NCBI RefSeq assembly: GCF_001722335.1
Contig: NZ_MIHA01000001.1
Coordinates: forward strand, 1 to 64,000
Direction of reading: 5' to 3'
DNA from: Mycolicibacterium flavescens
GTDB lineage: Bacteria > Actinomycetota > Actinomycetes > Mycobacteriales > Mycobacteriaceae
DNA length: 64,000 nucleotides
Below the pieces are notes generated by a model, which was not told where the DNA came from, made no database searches, and saw only the letters and a program-made list of their open reading frames with translations. The translations under genes and the position numbers were made by a program. Shown here piece by piece: positions 1-9,902 of the stretch; within the stretch, counting starts at the first letter, position 1; the number at the start of each line of letters is the position of its first letter.

Positions 1-332
1 GCAGGCTCGGGGGCCGGAGCCGCCGGCTTGGGCGCGGGAGCCGGCTCGGGCGCCGCGGGCGCCGCGGGAGCGGCCTTGGCCGCCGCGGTCGCCGGGGACG
101 GTCCCGCCTTGGCGGGGGCCGGGGCCGATGCGCCGTTACCTGCGGACTTGGGCTTCTCGGCGGCCGGTTTACCGCCGCCGAACGATTCGCGCAGCCGACG
201 CGCGACCGGGGCCTCCACCGTGGAGGACGCGGATTTGACGAATTCGCCCTGTTCGCTCAGACGAGCGAGAACTTCCTTACTGGTGACACCGAGTTCCTTG
301 GCCAACTCGTGTACACGGGCCTTACCTGCCAC
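1..332 (-). CDS. infB: Translation initiation factor IF-2, N-terminal part only (runs off the left edge)
   Basis: IF-2 brings formyl-Met-tRNA to the small ribosomal subunit and drives subunit joining. Only the first 110 codons are in the window. They start with GTG at 332 and read [20 protein letters not shown], the IF2_N helical domain typical of actinobacterial IF-2. An Ala/Gly/Pro-rich linker follows, as expected for the disordered N-terminal region of high-GC IF-2; the GTPase domain lies outside. The gene is downstream of ylxR, nusA and rimP on the same strand, the classic nusA-infB operon order. The gap to ylxR is 78 bp. Confidence 0.93.
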   Translation of the reverse strand, partial: MAGKARVHELAKELGVTSKEVLARLSEQGEFVKSASSTVEAPVARRLRESFGGGKPAAEKPKSAGNGASAPAPAKAGPSPATAAAKAAPAAPAAPEPAPAPKPAAPAPEP

Positions 333-410
333 TACATCTCCATCTCTAGAGGCGTCAGCGGTGGTAGGCGCCGCGCCTCGGTTTAGCTATGACGCATGGT
401 CATCGGGACT

Positions 411-797
411 TCACGGTGTGCTCATGTTCTTCGCTACCTGTTCTGTTGCCGTGGGGTCGGGCATGTCCGCACTGCGTTCAGCGCCGACGTACTCGATCAC
501 CGCGGATACGTCCGGTGAACCGGTGATCCGCAACGCTCGACCGAACGCTCGCCGCCGGACTGCTGCGTCGAGGCACTGTGGAGTGGGATGCAACCATGCG
601 CCCCGCCCCGGCAGCTTTCTCGCTGAATCGACGGTGACGGCGCTGGAAGTGTTCCCAGCTCCATTGCCGACGGCGACTACCCGAAGCAATTCGACGGCCA
701 GCTCTCGTTTCCGACAACCCACGCAGGTCCGCACCGGTCCGACAGGTCCGTCGGGGCTGCGTCGTTGCGCTGAAGCCGAAGTCTCGCGCTGGATCAT
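411..797 (-). CDS. ylxR: YlxR family RNA-binding protein (DUF448)
   Basis: This small basic protein (128 aa from ATG 797) belongs to the YlxR family, found between nusA and infB in many bacteria. The family signature is present: RTCVGCRKRE with Cys25 and Cys28, followed by GRGAWLHPTPQC near residue 70. The frame is open upstream to 842. I chose ATG 797 because the resulting start (MIQRETSA) is the one I recall from the tuberculosis homologue. YlxR proteins are reported as nucleic-acid binding and in some Firmicutes as RNase P modulators; the mycobacterial role is not clear. The second half is less conserved and acidic. Confidence 0.88.
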   Translation of the reverse strand: MIQRETSASAQRRSPDGPVGPVRTCVGCRKRELAVELLRVVAVGNGAGNTSSAVTVDSARKLPGRGAWLHPTPQCLDAAVRRRAFGRALRITGSPDVSAVIEYVGAERSADMPDPTATEQVAKNMSTP

Positions 798-885
798 CGC
801 TGAGTCTACCGTCACCGTCGCTGGTATTTGAAATGGCTTCACCGCTCGGCGTGGGAACCGCCGTCGGCTGCCCGCGCGGGCGGCC

Positions 886-1947
886 TTACCGGTCGTGAAC
901 GGCGCCGCGCGCGGCGCCGTGCCCGGTCCCGCCGCGCTCGCTACCGCCGTCGGCGCCGTCGGGCGCCGCGTCGCTGCGGATGTCGATGCGCCAGCCGGTC
1001 AGCCGGGCGGCCAGCCGCGCGTTCTGGCCCTCCTTGCCGATCGCCAGGGACAGCTGGAAGTCGGGTACCACGACACGCGCGGCGCGGGCGGTCTCGTCGA
1101 TGACCGCCACCGAGACCACCTTGGCCGGCGACAGCGCGTTGGCAACGAACTTGGCCGGGTCCGGGTCGTAGTCGATGATGTCGATCTTCTCGCCCGACAG
1201 TTCGCTCATCACGTTGCGCACCCGCTGGCCCATCGGGCCGATGCAGGCGCCCTTGGCGTTGAGCCCCGGCACGCGTGAGGTGACCGCGATCTTGGACCGG
1301 TGCCCGGCTTCGCGGGCGACCGCGACGATGTCGACGGAGCCCTCGGCGATCTCGGGGACCTCCAGCGAGAACAGTTTGCGCACCAGGTTCGGGTGGGTGC
1401 GCGACAGCGTGATGACCGGTTCGCGGGCGCCGCGGGTGACCCCGACGACGTAGCAGCGCAGCCGGTCACCGTGTTCGTACCGCTCGCCGGGGACCTGCTC
1501 GGCCGCCGGGATGACGCCTTCGGATCCCTTGGTCTCGCTGCCCATCCGGACGATGACGAGCCCGCGGGCGTTGGCCCGCGCGTCACGCTGGATCACGCCG
1601 GCGACGATGTCACCTTCGCGGGCCGAGAACTCGCCGAAGGTCTTCTCGTTCTCGGCGTCGCGGAACCTCTGCAGCATCACCTGGCGCGCGGTGGTGGCCG
1701 CGACGCGACCGAATCCCTCTGGGGTGTCGTCCCACTCGGTGATCACGTTGCCGTCGGCGTCGACCTCGGCGGCCATCACCTTGACCTCGCCGCTCTTGCG
1801 GTCGATCTCGATGCGCGCCTCGGCGGCGTGTCCCTCGGTGTGCCGGTAGGCGGTCAACAGCGCCGACTTGATGGTCTCGACGAGTTCCCCCACCGGGATT
1901 CCCCGGTCCACCTCGATGGCGTGCAGTGCTGCCATGTCGATGTTCAC
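886..1947 (-). CDS. nusA: Transcription termination/antitermination factor NusA
   Basis: NusA binds RNA polymerase and nascent RNA and controls pausing, termination and rrn antitermination. The 353 aa length fits the short actinobacterial form. Domain order is an N-terminal RNAP-binding domain (1-105), an S1 domain (about 110-180), KH1 with [11 protein letters not shown] (about 237-247) and KH2 with [19 protein letters not shown] (about 303-321). The first start is GTG 1947 ([13 protein letters not shown]), only 3 bp after the rimP stop, so the two are probably co-translated; ATG 1935 is an internal alternative. The C-terminal tail is a short Gly/Arg/His-rich extension. Confidence 0.96.
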   Translation of the reverse strand: MNIDMAALHAIEVDRGIPVGELVETIKSALLTAYRHTEGHAAEARIEIDRKSGEVKVMAAEVDADGNVITEWDDTPEGFGRVAATTARQVMLQRFRDAENEKTFGEFSAREGDIVAGVIQRDARANARGLVIVRMGSETKGSEGVIPAAEQVPGERYEHGDRLRCYVVGVTRGAREPVITLSRTHPNLVRKLFSLEVPEIAEGSVDIVAVAREAGHRSKIAVTSRVPGLNAKGACIGPMGQRVRNVMSELSGEKIDIIDYDPDPAKFVANALSPAKVVSVAVIDETARAARVVVPDFQLSLAIGKEGQNARLAARLTGWRIDIRSDAAPDGADGGSERGGTGHGAARGAVHDR

Positions 1948-1950
1948 GCG

Positions 1951-2484
1951 TCAATCCCCCTTCCCGGATTGGCCGACCAGCTCCAGCTCTCGCGGATTGG
2001 GAGGCGAAAATTCCACTTGTACAACGGCTTTGGCGATACCGTCCAGAGGGATCTCGCGGACGGTGAAGGTCGGCTGGCGTCCTTCGCGGACCACCAAACG
2101 CACGGTGCCGCCGTCGGTTTCGCCGAGTCGACCGGTCAGCTGGGTGCCGTCGGACAACGTCAGCTCCACTTTGCGGCCGCGGGCCCGGCGATAGTGCTTT
2201 TCGGTGCTCAGCGGGCGGTCCACGCCGGGCGAGGTGACTTCGAGGACGTATGGCGCGGCGCGGTCGTCGACGCTGTCGAGCGCCGCCGACGCCGTGCGGG
2301 ACAGATCGGCGATGGTGTCGAGGTCCAGACCGTCGTCGCCGTCGGCGACCACGGTGATGCGCGGCGGACGGGCGGCGGCGTCGATGACCACCTCTTCGAT
2401 GTCGTAACCCGCGCGCGCGAAATCGCCGCTGAGCAGCTCGATTACCTCCGTCTGCGACGGCAACCCCGCAGAACGCTCCGTCAC
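1951..2484 (-). CDS. rimP: Ribosome maturation factor RimP
   Basis: RimP assists 30S subunit maturation. The protein is 177 aa from GTG 2484 ([14 protein letters not shown]). It shows the RimP pattern: N-terminal alpha/beta domain with [10 protein letters not shown], the strongly conserved [14 protein letters not shown] segment and a C-terminal SH3-like barrel. The frame stays open to 2688, but the extra 68 codons are Arg/Cys-rich and have no family resemblance, so they are excluded. It is the first gene of the rimP-nusA-ylxR-infB operon, and the operon promoter should lie in 2485-2630, shared with the divergent lipoprotein gene. Confidence 0.94.
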   Translation of the reverse strand: MTERSAGLPSQTEVIELLSGDFARAGYDIEEVVIDAAARPPRITVVADGDDGLDLDTIADLSRTASAALDSVDDRAAPYVLEVTSPGVDRPLSTEKHYRRARGRKVELTLSDGTQLTGRLGETDGGTVRLVVREGRQPTFTVREIPLDGIAKAVVQVEFSPPNPRELELVGQSGKGD

Positions 2485-2630
2485 GGCGAGCTCCTCGTCT
2501 TGAGTTGTTCGGACACGATTCCCCGTGATCACAACCCGGAACCGACACCCCACGATACGCCAGGACAACGGCCGCAAGAGCCAAACGCGCACCCGACGTG
2601 CACATCGGCGGTAATGGCAAGATATCCCCC

Positions 2631-3131
2631 GTGCCGAGCCCACCGCCGACCTACAGCAGGCGGACCGTACTGGCTTCGGCGGCGGCATTGGCCCTGGTCG
2701 CGACCGCGTCGGCGGCCTGCGGCAGCGCTCCCCCGCCGCCGGAGGTCGACGAGCTGGTCGCCCAGCTGGTGCGGGCCCGCGCCGACAGCGCGCTGGCCAC
2801 CGACGCCGCCGCCGAGCAACGCGGCCCCGTCGCCCAGGCGTTGACCGCCATCGCCGCCGAGCGCGCCGCGCACGCCCAGGCGCTCTCCGACGAGCTGGTC
2901 CGCATGCGCGGCGACGAGGCGCCCACCACGACGCCGACGAGCACCACCGCCGAAGCGGCCAAGGCGCCGACCGTCGCCGACGTCGTCAACGCGCTTCGGG
3001 CGTCGGCGGACAGCGCCGCCGAGCTGGCCGCCTCGCTGTCGGGGTACCGCGCCGGGCTGCTCGCGTCGATCGCCGCCGCCTGCACCGCCGCCTATCAGGT
3101 GGCACTGCCCGCACCGAGGAAACCGCGATGA
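2631..3131 (+). CDS. Alanine-rich secreted lipoprotein (Rv2843-like)
   Basis: This is a 166 aa protein from GTG 2631 with a twin-arginine-like N-terminus ([16 protein letters not shown]) and a lipobox-like SAAC ending at Cys30, so probably an exported, lipid-anchored protein. The mature part is Ala-rich, predicted helical, with a Thr/Ser-rich low-complexity stretch near the middle. GTG 2598 is an in-frame alternative start. It overlaps the next gene by ATGA, so the two are translationally coupled. Position between rimP and proS matches Rv2843-Rv2844 of M. tuberculosis. No enzymatic motif is visible and the function is unknown. Confidence 0.8.
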   Translation: MPSPPPTYSRRTVLASAAALALVATASAACGSAPPPPEVDELVAQLVRARADSALATDAAAEQRGPVAQALTAIAAERAAHAQALSDELVRMRGDEAPTTTPTSTTAEAAKAPTVADVVNALRASADSAAELAASLSGYRAGLLASIAAACTAAYQVALPAPRKPR

Positions 3132-3598
3132 CCTCACCGGAGCCCGCGATGCCGGAGCGGCCGTCGGATCCCGCCGACGGCGCGCTGTTCGACGCGATCG
3201 CCACCGAACACGCCACCATCTACGGGTACGGGGTGGTCTCGGCGCGCTCGACCCCCGAGGACAACTGGCTGGTGTCGAAGGCGATGGCCGAGCACCGCGA
3301 GCGACGCGAGGCCGCGTTGGCACTGCTGGAGGAACGCTCGGTCGTCGGTCCGCTGCCCGCCGCCGGCTACCAGCTGCCGATCGAGGTCGACGGCCCGACC
3401 GACGCGGTCAAGCTGGCTGTGCGCATGGAGGAGGACGCCGCGGTCGCCTGGCGCGCCGTCGTCGAGCAGGCCACGACCGAGCAGGACCGCGCGTTCGGGG
3501 TCAAGGCGCTGACGCAGTGTGCGGTGACGGCGGCGCGGTGGACCCAGGTGCTCGGCGCTTCGCCGGTCACCGTGGCGTTCCCCGGCGGCAGCGTATAG
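3128..3598 (+). CDS. Ferritin-like DUF4439 protein (Rv2844-like)
   Basis: A 156 aa, mostly helical protein that I assign to the DUF4439 ferritin-like family. The region DAIATEHATIYGYGVVSA and the later EHRERREAAL and MEEDAAVAWRAVVE segments give the Glu/His-containing helices of a four-helix bundle. Whether a di-iron site is complete cannot be decided by eye. There is no signal sequence. Its start overlaps the stop of the upstream lipoprotein (ATGA at 3128), suggesting the pair works together at or near the membrane. It converges on proS with an 82-bp gap. Confidence 0.8.
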   Translation: MTSPEPAMPERPSDPADGALFDAIATEHATIYGYGVVSARSTPEDNWLVSKAMAEHRERREAALALLEERSVVGPLPAAGYQLPIEVDGPTDAVKLAVRMEEDAAVAWRAVVEQATTEQDRAFGVKALTQCAVTAARWTQVLGASPVTVAFPGGSV

Positions 3599-3680
3599 TC
3601 CGACTCGCTTACCTGCCGAGTGTGGGCTCGTGTCACGCGCTGACCGCGATTGGCGTGCGGGTAACCCACGTTCGGCCGGG

Positions 3681-5426
3681 CTAGGAGCTGCGCAGCGCGT
3701 CGGCGATCGCGGCCGTCGCGCCGTCGACCGCGATCTCCCGCTTGTCGCCGGTGAACCGATTGCGCAGTTCGACGACGCCGTCGGCCCAGCCGCGACCGAC
3801 CACCACCACCCACGGCACGCCGAGCAGTTCGGCGTCCTTGAACTTCACCCCGGGCGAGGCCTGCCGGTCGTCGAGCAGCACCTCGAACCCGTCGCCGTCG
3901 AGCGCCGCGGCCAACTCCTCGGCACCCGCGCGCGCGGCCGCGTCCTTGTTCGCGATCACCACGTGCACGTCGAACGGCGACACCGACGACGGCCACCGCA
4001 GCCCGAACTCGTCGTGCTGCTGTTCGGCGATGACCGCGACCAGCCGCGACACCCCGACCCCGTAGGAGCCCATGGTCAACCGCACCGGCTTGCCGTTCTC
4101 GCCGAGCACGTCGACGTCGAACGCGTCGGTGTACTTGCGGCCCAGCTGGAAGATGTGGCCGATCTCGATGCCGCGCGCGCTGACCAGCTTCCCGGCGCCG
4201 TCCGGCGACGGGTCGCCGTCGCGCACCTCGGCGGCCTCGATGGTGCCGTCGGGCACGAAGTCGCGGCCGGCGACCAGGCCGACGACGTGCCGACCCGGTT
4301 CGTCGGCCCCGGTGATCCACGACGTCCCGTCGACCACCCGCGGGTCGACCAGATAACGAACTCCGTTGGCCAGCAACCCTTTCGGGCCGATGTAACCTTT
4401 CGCCAGGAACGGGTACTTCGCGAAGTCGGCGTCGTCGAGCAGCGCGTACTCGGCCGGTTCCAGCGCCGCGCCGAGCCGTTTGTCGTCGACCTCGCGGTCA
4501 CCGGGCACCCCGATGCCCAGCAGTTCCCACTCGCCGCCGGGCAGCCGGGTCTTGAGCATCACGTTCTTGAGCGTGTCGGCCGCGGTCACCGGCCGGTCCA
4601 GCACCGAGTTGGCCCAGTCGACCAGAGTCGCGATCGTCGGGGTGCCGGGGGTGTCGTACACCGTCGCCTCGGGTTGCCCCTCGATCGGCAGCGGCTCGGG
4701 CACGGCCGTCGTCACCGCCTCGACGTTGGCGGCGTAGCCGGATTCCAGGCAGCGCACGAACGTGTCCTCGCCGATCTCGCTCTCGGCCAGGAACTCCTCG
4801 GACGCGCTGCCGCCCATCGCCCCGGACACCGCCGACACGATCACGTAGCGCACGCCCAGCCGGTCGAAGATGCGTTGGTAGGCCTCGCGATGGTCGGCGT
4901 AGGCCGCGCGCAGGCCGTCGTCGTCGGTGTCGAACGAGTAGGAGTCCTTCATCACGAACTCGCGCCCGCGCAGGATGCCGGCGCGGGGCCGGGCCTCGTC
5001 GCGGTACTTGGTCTGGATCTGGAACAGCCGCAGCGGGAAGTCCTTGTAGCTGCTGTACTCCCCCTTCACCGTCAGGGTGAAGAACTCTTCGTGCGTCGGC
5101 CCGAGCATGTAATCGTTGCGGCGGCGGTCCTGCAGCCGGAACACGCTGTCGCCGTACTCGGTCCAGCGGTTGGTGGCCTCATACGGCGCGCGGGGCAGCA
5201 GCGCCGGGAACAGGATCTCCTGGCCGCCGATGGCGGTCATCTCCTCACGCACGACCCGCTCGATGCGGCGCAGCACCCGCAGGCCCAGCGGCAGCCAGCT
5301 GTAGAGCCCGGGCCCGACCGGCCGGACGTAGCCGGCGCGGACCAGCAGTTTGTGGCTGGGCACTTCGGCGTCGGCCGGGTCGTCGCGCAGGGTACGCAGG
5401 AACAGCTCCGACATGCGGGTGATCAC
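3681..5426 (-). CDS. proS: Prolyl-tRNA synthetase
   Basis: This class II aminoacyl-tRNA synthetase charges tRNA-Pro. The protein is 581 aa from GTG 5426 ([20 protein letters not shown]), the length of the bacterial type carrying an inserted editing domain. Class II motif 2 is seen as [16 protein letters not shown], motif 3 as [14 protein letters not shown], with [20 protein letters not shown] between. The anticodon-binding domain is C-terminal. The frame is open to 5534, but the upstream codons are Arg/Ser-rich and unconserved. Its order next to an EfpA-type transporter is the same as in M. tuberculosis. Confidence 0.97.
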   Translation of the reverse strand: MITRMSELFLRTLRDDPADAEVPSHKLLVRAGYVRPVGPGLYSWLPLGLRVLRRIERVVREEMTAIGGQEILFPALLPRAPYEATNRWTEYGDSVFRLQDRRRNDYMLGPTHEEFFTLTVKGEYSSYKDFPLRLFQIQTKYRDEARPRAGILRGREFVMKDSYSFDTDDDGLRAAYADHREAYQRIFDRLGVRYVIVSAVSGAMGGSASEEFLAESEIGEDTFVRCLESGYAANVEAVTTAVPEPLPIEGQPEATVYDTPGTPTIATLVDWANSVLDRPVTAADTLKNVMLKTRLPGGEWELLGIGVPGDREVDDKRLGAALEPAEYALLDDADFAKYPFLAKGYIGPKGLLANGVRYLVDPRVVDGTSWITGADEPGRHVVGLVAGRDFVPDGTIEAAEVRDGDPSPDGAGKLVSARGIEIGHIFQLGRKYTDAFDVDVLGENGKPVRLTMGSYGVGVSRLVAVIAEQQHDEFGLRWPSSVSPFDVHVVIANKDAAARAGAEELAAALDGDGFEVLLDDRQASPGVKFKDAELLGVPWVVVVGRGWADGVVELRNRFTGDKREIAVDGATAAIADALRSS

Positions 5427-5445
5427 AGCCGACCACCTTACTGAC

Positions 5446-6990
5446 CTACAGTTCCCCGGCCTCCACCGCTTCGCGGGTGTGCTGGGCGGTCGCGATCTGG
5501 CGCGCCGAGAAGCCGATCCAGAACGCCGCGACACCGACGATCACCGCGACGCCGGCCACCCACAGCAGCGAATAGGTGTACCCGAACCCCAGCGCGTCGA
5601 GCTGGGCCGGGGTCATGTCCTTGACCGGGCCGGTGGTGCCGCCCAGGTACAGCGTGCGCGACGTCTGCACCGCCTGGATGACGACGAGCACCAGCGGGCC
5701 GCCGAGGTTCTGCACCATCAGCGTGATCGACGAGACCGGTCCGATTTCGCCGGGCCCGACCCCGGCGATCGCGCACAGCGGCAGGATCACCGCGATCGCG
5801 CCGATCCCGAAGCCGCCGACCACGATCGGGGCGAACAGGTCCGGAAAGTACGGGATGCCGCGGCTCAGCGTCGAGCCGTACAGCATCGCGCCGAGCACGA
5901 ACAGCCCGCCGCCCAGGATCAGCCAGCGCGGCGCCACATGCGGTGCCAGCTTGGCGGCGACCGCGCTGCCGACGCCGAACGCCAGCGCGAACGGGATGAA
6001 GCAGATACCGGCCCGCAGCGCCGAGTACCCGAGAACGTCCTGCACCAGCAGGCCGATCATCACCGTCAACGTCAGCATCACCCCGCCGGCCATGAACAGC
6101 GCGACGAACGTCATCACCCGGTTGCGGTTGTCGAACACCGAGAACGGCACGATCGGGTGCGCGGCGGTGCGCTCGACGAGCAGGAAGCCGATGAAGAAGA
6201 CGGCCGCGGCCACTGCGGCGCCGATCACCAGCGGGTCGACCCAGCCGCGCGGCGGGCCCTGGGTGAACACCAGCACCGCCGCCGAACAGCCCAGCGTCGC
6301 CAGCAGCGCGCCGGCGATGTCGAGTTTGAGTCGCTCGTGGTGGGTTTCGGCGAGGTTGTAGACCGCGACCGCGATGATCGCGATACCGATCGGCACGTTG
6401 ATCAGGAACGCCAGCCGCCACGAGATCACCGTCAGCGCGCCGCCGAGCACCAGCCCGAGCACCGAGCCGATGCCCTGCATGGCCGCCGAGATCGCCAGCG
6501 CCCGGTTACGGGCCTGCCCGACCGCGTACGTCGTCGCGATCAGCGCCAGCCCGGTCGGTGCGGCGACGGCGGCACCGACGCCCTGCACCGCGCGCGCGAC
6601 GATCAGCGTCATCGGGTCGGTGGCCAGCCCGCACACCAGCGAGGCGATCGTGAACACCCCGACCCCCGACAGGAACGCGCGCTTGTGCCCGATCGCGTCG
6701 CCGACGCGGCCGCCGAGCAGCAGCAGCCCGCCGAACGCCAGCACGTAGGCGGTGATCACCCAGCTCTTGCTGGCGTCGGTGAGCCCGAGGTCGGCCTGCA
6801 TCCGCGGCAGCGCGACGATCACGATGGTGCCGTCGAGCGTCGACATCAGCTGCATGCCGGTGATCGCGATGATCGCCGGGCCGAGGACGGACTTCGCGAG
6901 CGGCAGCTGCGAGGCGGACGATCCGGTGGCGGCCGACGAGCGGTCCATCGAGTCCGGGGAGGACTCCGGGGAACCACCTGCCGCAGACAT
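5446..6990 (-). CDS. MFS drug efflux transporter, DHA2 family, paralogue of EfpA
   Basis: A 514 aa integral membrane protein with about 14 hydrophobic segments, the DHA2 (EmrB/QacA) layout. Motif A is [14 protein letters not shown] and the motif C-like segment is [13 protein letters not shown]. It is clearly similar along its length to the neighbouring EfpA (for example [18 protein letters not shown] here versus GMQLLATMDSTVAIVALP there; both have [17 protein letters not shown] or GPVNDM). It probably exports drugs or lipids by proton antiport. It lies 69 bp downstream of efpA on the same strand. The second copy is not in the tuberculosis arrangement I remember, so it looks like a tandem duplicate that has diverged. 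Confidence 0.9.
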   Translation of the reverse strand: MSAAGGSPESSPDSMDRSSAATGSSASQLPLAKSVLGPAIIAITGMQLMSTLDGTIVIVALPRMQADLGLTDASKSWVITAYVLAFGGLLLLGGRVGDAIGHKRAFLSGVGVFTIASLVCGLATDPMTLIVARAVQGVGAAVAAPTGLALIATTYAVGQARNRALAISAAMQGIGSVLGLVLGGALTVISWRLAFLINVPIGIAIIAVAVYNLAETHHERLKLDIAGALLATLGCSAAVLVFTQGPPRGWVDPLVIGAAVAAAVFFIGFLLVERTAAHPIVPFSVFDNRNRVMTFVALFMAGGVMLTLTVMIGLLVQDVLGYSALRAGICFIPFALAFGVGSAVAAKLAPHVAPRWLILGGGLFVLGAMLYGSTLSRGIPYFPDLFAPIVVGGFGIGAIAVILPLCAIAGVGPGEIGPVSSITLMVQNLGGPLVLVVIQAVQTSRTLYLGGTTGPVKDMTPAQLDALGFGYTYSLLWVAGVAVIVGVAAFWIGFSARQIATAQHTREAVEAGEL

Positions 6991-7059
6991 GGATTGCCAG
7001 CCTACAGAGTGCGGTTTGGGTGTAGTTGGATGCGCGAGGCGCCACCAACTACGCCGAAA

Positions 7060-8640
7060 TCACAACTCGCCGGAGTCGATCGCGTCCTTGACTTCCTGCG
7101 CGTGCGCCACCTGCTGGGCCGAATAACCGATGAACAGCGCCACCACGCCCACGATCACCGCGACCGCGGCCACCCATAGCAGCCCGTAGGTGTAGCCCTG
7201 GTCGAGCGCGTGCAGCTGCGCGGCGTTCATGTCGTTGACCGGGCCGGTGGTGCCGCCCAGATACAGCGTGCGCGACGTGATCACAGCCTGCACGATCGCC
7301 AGCACGACGGGCCCGCCGAGGTTCTGCAGCATCAGCGCGATCGCCGACACCGGGCCGATCTGGTCGAAGCCCACCCCGGCGATCGCCGAAAGCGTCAGCG
7401 GCACCACGATCATGCCGATGCCCAGCCCGCCGATCGTGATGGGCAGCACCAGGTTCGGGAAGTACGGGATGTTCGCGTCCAGCGTCGAGCCGTAGATCAT
7501 CGCTCCGAGCACCAGCACGCCGCCGGCGATCACCAGCAGCCGCGGCGGGAACATCTGCACCAGCTGCGACGACAATCCGAGTCCGATGCCGAGCGCGATC
7601 ACGAACGGGATGAACCCGATACCGGCGCGCAGCGGGCTGTACCCCATGATGTCCTGCACGTAGAGCCCGATCAGCACGGTGAGCGTGAACATCACACCGC
7701 CGGCCAGGAACACCGCCGCGAACGTCGCGACCCGGTTGCGCTCCTTGAACAGGTCGAACGGCATCACCGGGTTGGCGGCGGTGCGCTCGACGTAGAGGAA
7801 CGCCAGCAGCGCCAGACCGGCGACCAGCCCGGAGCCCAGCGTGATCGGCGACAGCCAGCCCTGTTCGGGGCCCATCGAGAACCCGAACACCGCGGCGGTA
7901 CAGCCCAGCGTCGCCAGCAGCGCGCCGGTGGCGTCGAGCTTGAGCGGCTCGCGGTGCGTCTCCCGCAGGGTCCGGCGGGCCAGGTGGATCATCAGCAGCC
8001 CGATCGGGATGTTGATCAGGAACGCCCAGCGCCACGACACCTCGGTCAGCGCGCCGCCGACGATCAGACCCATCACCGAGCCGATCCCGGTCATCGCGGC
8101 GAAGATCGCGGTCGCGGCGTTTCGGGCCGGCCCCTTGGGGAACGTCGTGGCGATCAGCGCCAGCGCCGTGGGCGACGCGATCGCCGCGCCGACGCCCTGC
8201 AGCAGCCGGGCGATCACCAGCGTGGCCTCGTTCCAGGCCAGACCGCACAGCACCGAGGCGATGGTGAACAGCGCGACGCCGACGATGAACGTGCGCTTGC
8301 GTCCGATCGTGTCGCCCAGTCGGCCGCCGAGCAGCATCAGCCCGCCGAAGGTGAGCACGTAGGCGGTGATGACCCAGCTGCGGCCGGCGTCCGACAGGCT
8401 CAGCTCGTCCTGGATCTTAGGAAGCGCGACGATCGCGACGGTGCTGTCCATGGTCGCGAGCAGCTGCATGCCGCCGATCGCGATGACCGCGGCGATGAAT
8501 CGGCGCGACGGCAGCCACGTCGGGTACCTGCCCGTTCGCTCGGCCGCAGACTGATGCACGTGCCCCGGCAGCGCCCGGTTTGCCTTGTTTTCGGCGTCAC
8601 GGCGCATGGCTGCACGCTCTGCGTCATTGAGAGCCGTCAT
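7060..8640 (-). CDS. efpA: Efflux pump EfpA, 14-TM MFS transporter
   Basis: A 526 aa DHA2-family transporter. The N-terminus (MTALNDAERAA, then YPTWLPSRRFIAAVIAIGG) and the body, including GRLGDTIGRKRTF and [13 protein letters not shown], match what I recall of mycobacterial EfpA, as does the position between proS and cysG. EfpA is inner-membrane and linked to efflux of isoniazid and other drugs, and to lipid export, in published work. It starts at ATG 8640, 32 bp after the cysG stop. That gap is unusually AT-rich and holds a small palindrome, so independent regulation is likely. Confidence 0.95.
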   Translation of the reverse strand: MTALNDAERAAMRRDAENKANRALPGHVHQSAAERTGRYPTWLPSRRFIAAVIAIGGMQLLATMDSTVAIVALPKIQDELSLSDAGRSWVITAYVLTFGGLMLLGGRLGDTIGRKRTFIVGVALFTIASVLCGLAWNEATLVIARLLQGVGAAIASPTALALIATTFPKGPARNAATAIFAAMTGIGSVMGLIVGGALTEVSWRWAFLINIPIGLLMIHLARRTLRETHREPLKLDATGALLATLGCTAAVFGFSMGPEQGWLSPITLGSGLVAGLALLAFLYVERTAANPVMPFDLFKERNRVATFAAVFLAGGVMFTLTVLIGLYVQDIMGYSPLRAGIGFIPFVIALGIGLGLSSQLVQMFPPRLLVIAGGVLVLGAMIYGSTLDANIPYFPNLVLPITIGGLGIGMIVVPLTLSAIAGVGFDQIGPVSAIALMLQNLGGPVVLAIVQAVITSRTLYLGGTTGPVNDMNAAQLHALDQGYTYGLLWVAAVAVIVGVVALFIGYSAQQVAHAQEVKDAIDSGEL

Positions 8641-8650
8641 GCGGGTTACC

Positions 8651-8659
8651 TTACAGTAA
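8651..8659. promoter_or_regulatory. Operator-like palindrome immediately upstream of efpA
   Basis: The 32-bp gap between cysG and efpA contains TTACAGTAA, a perfect 4+4 palindrome around one base. It is embedded in an AT-rich stretch (8646-8666) that stands out from the surrounding GC-rich coding DNA. The location, 12-20 bp before the start codon, would suit a repressor of the TetR or similar type or a -10 region. No regulator gene is adjacent. This is a sequence observation; binding is inferred. Confidence 0.35.
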
Positions 8660-8672
8660 TCTTAAGAACCCT

Positions 8673-9902
8673 TTAACTGCCGAACGCCGCCACAGCACCG
8701 ATCACGATGATCGCCGGCGGCCGGATTCCGTCCTCGCGGATGCGCTGCGCGACGTCGCTCAGCGTCGCCCGCAAAGTTCGTTCCGCGGCCGTCGTCCCGT
8801 GCTGCACCACCAGGACCGGAGTATCTGCAGGTCGACCACCGTCCAGCAGGGCGCGGGCGAACAGTTCGATCCGTTCGACGGCCATCAGCAACACGATCGT
8901 TCCGGACAGTCTGGCCAGCGCATCCCAATTCACTAACGATTCGGGGTGCCCCGGCGCGACATGGCCGCTGACCACCACGAATTCGTGCGTGACGTGGCGG
9001 TGTGTGACCGGGACGCCGGCCAACGCGGGCACCCCTATGGCACTGGTCACACCCGGCACAACCGTCACCTGAACCCCGGCGTCCGCGCACGCGATGATCT
9101 CCTCGTAGCCGCGGGCGAACACGAACGGGTCACCGCCTTTGAGGCGCACCACGAACTTGCCGGCCCGGGCGCGGTCGATCAGCAGGCCGTTGATCGCGTC
9201 CTGCGCCATCGCGCGGCCGTACGGGATCTTCGAAGCGTCGATCACCTCGACGTGCGGCGGCAGTTCGGCCAGCAGTTCCTGCGGGGCGAGCCGGTCGGCG
9301 ACGACGACGTCGGCCTGGGCCAGCAGCCGGCGGCCGCGGACGGTGATCAGCTCCGGGTCGCCGGGGCCCCCACCGACCAACGCGACCCCGCCGGCGACGG
9401 CGCCGGGGGTCTCGGCGGTGATGACGCCCTGCTGCAGGGCCTCGCGGATGGCCGAGCGGATGGCCGCCGAGCGCCGGTGCTCACCGCCGGCGAGCACCCC
9501 GACCGAGAGCCCGTCGTACTCGAACGTCGCCGGGGTCACCGCGGTGCCGTCGCGGGCGATGTCGGCCCGGACGCAGAAGATGCGGGCCCGTTCGGCCTCG
9601 GCGACGATCGCGGCGTTGACGGCCGCATCGTCGGTGGCGGCGATCGCGTACCAGGCGCCGTCGAGGTCGCCGTCGCGGAACTCGCGCAGATGCAGGGTGA
9701 TTCCGGACATCGCCTCGACGACCGGGGTGGCCTCGCGGGCGATCACGTGTACGTCGGCGCCGTTGGCCACCAGCAGCGGCAGCCGGCGCTGGGCGACGCT
9801 GCCGCCGCCGACCACCACGACCTTCCTGCCGGTCAGGCGCAGGCCGACGAGATAGGCGTCTTCGGTACTCATCTTCTGCTCGTCGTTGCCCGCGCTCGTC
9901 AC
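8673..9902 (-). CDS. cysG: Fused precorrin-2 dehydrogenase / uroporphyrinogen-III C-methyltransferase
   Basis: A bifunctional siroheme/cobalamin branch enzyme of 409 aa. The N-terminal half is a Rossmann NAD-dependent precorrin-2 dehydrogenase (VVVVGGGSVAQRRLPLLVANG). The C-terminal half is a SAM-dependent uroporphyrinogen-III methyltransferase with VGGGPGDPELITVRGRRLL and LKGGDPFVFARG. The start GTG 9902 overlaps the cobB stop (GTGA), arguing for coupling; ATG 9872 (MSTEDAYLVGL) is an internal alternative that fits homologues. It supplies precorrin-2 for siroheme and B12. Order cobO-cobB-cysG-efpA is as in M. tuberculosis. Confidence 0.94.
   Translation of the reverse strand: MTSAGNDEQKMSTEDAYLVGLRLTGRKVVVVGGGSVAQRRLPLLVANGADVHVIAREATPVVEAMSGITLHLREFRDGDLDGAWYAIAATDDAAVNAAIVAEAERARIFCVRADIARDGTAVTPATFEYDGLSVGVLAGGEHRRSAAIRSAIREALQQGVITAETPGAVAGGVALVGGGPGDPELITVRGRRLLAQADVVVADRLAPQELLAELPPHVEVIDASKIPYGRAMAQDAINGLLIDRARAGKFVVRLKGGDPFVFARGYEEIIACADAGVQVTVVPGVTSAIGVPALAGVPVTHRHVTHEFVVVSGHVAPGHPESLVNWDALARLSGTIVLLMAVERIELFARALLDGGRPADTPVLVVQHGTTAAERTLRATLSDVAQRIREDGIRPPAIIVIGAVAAFGS

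Noticed and set aside
3630..5444. A 604-codon open frame on the plus strand opposite proS
   Set aside because: It mirrors a well-conserved proS on the other strand, its translation is Arg/His/Val-rich low complexity with no motif, and such long antisense frames are normal at this GC content.
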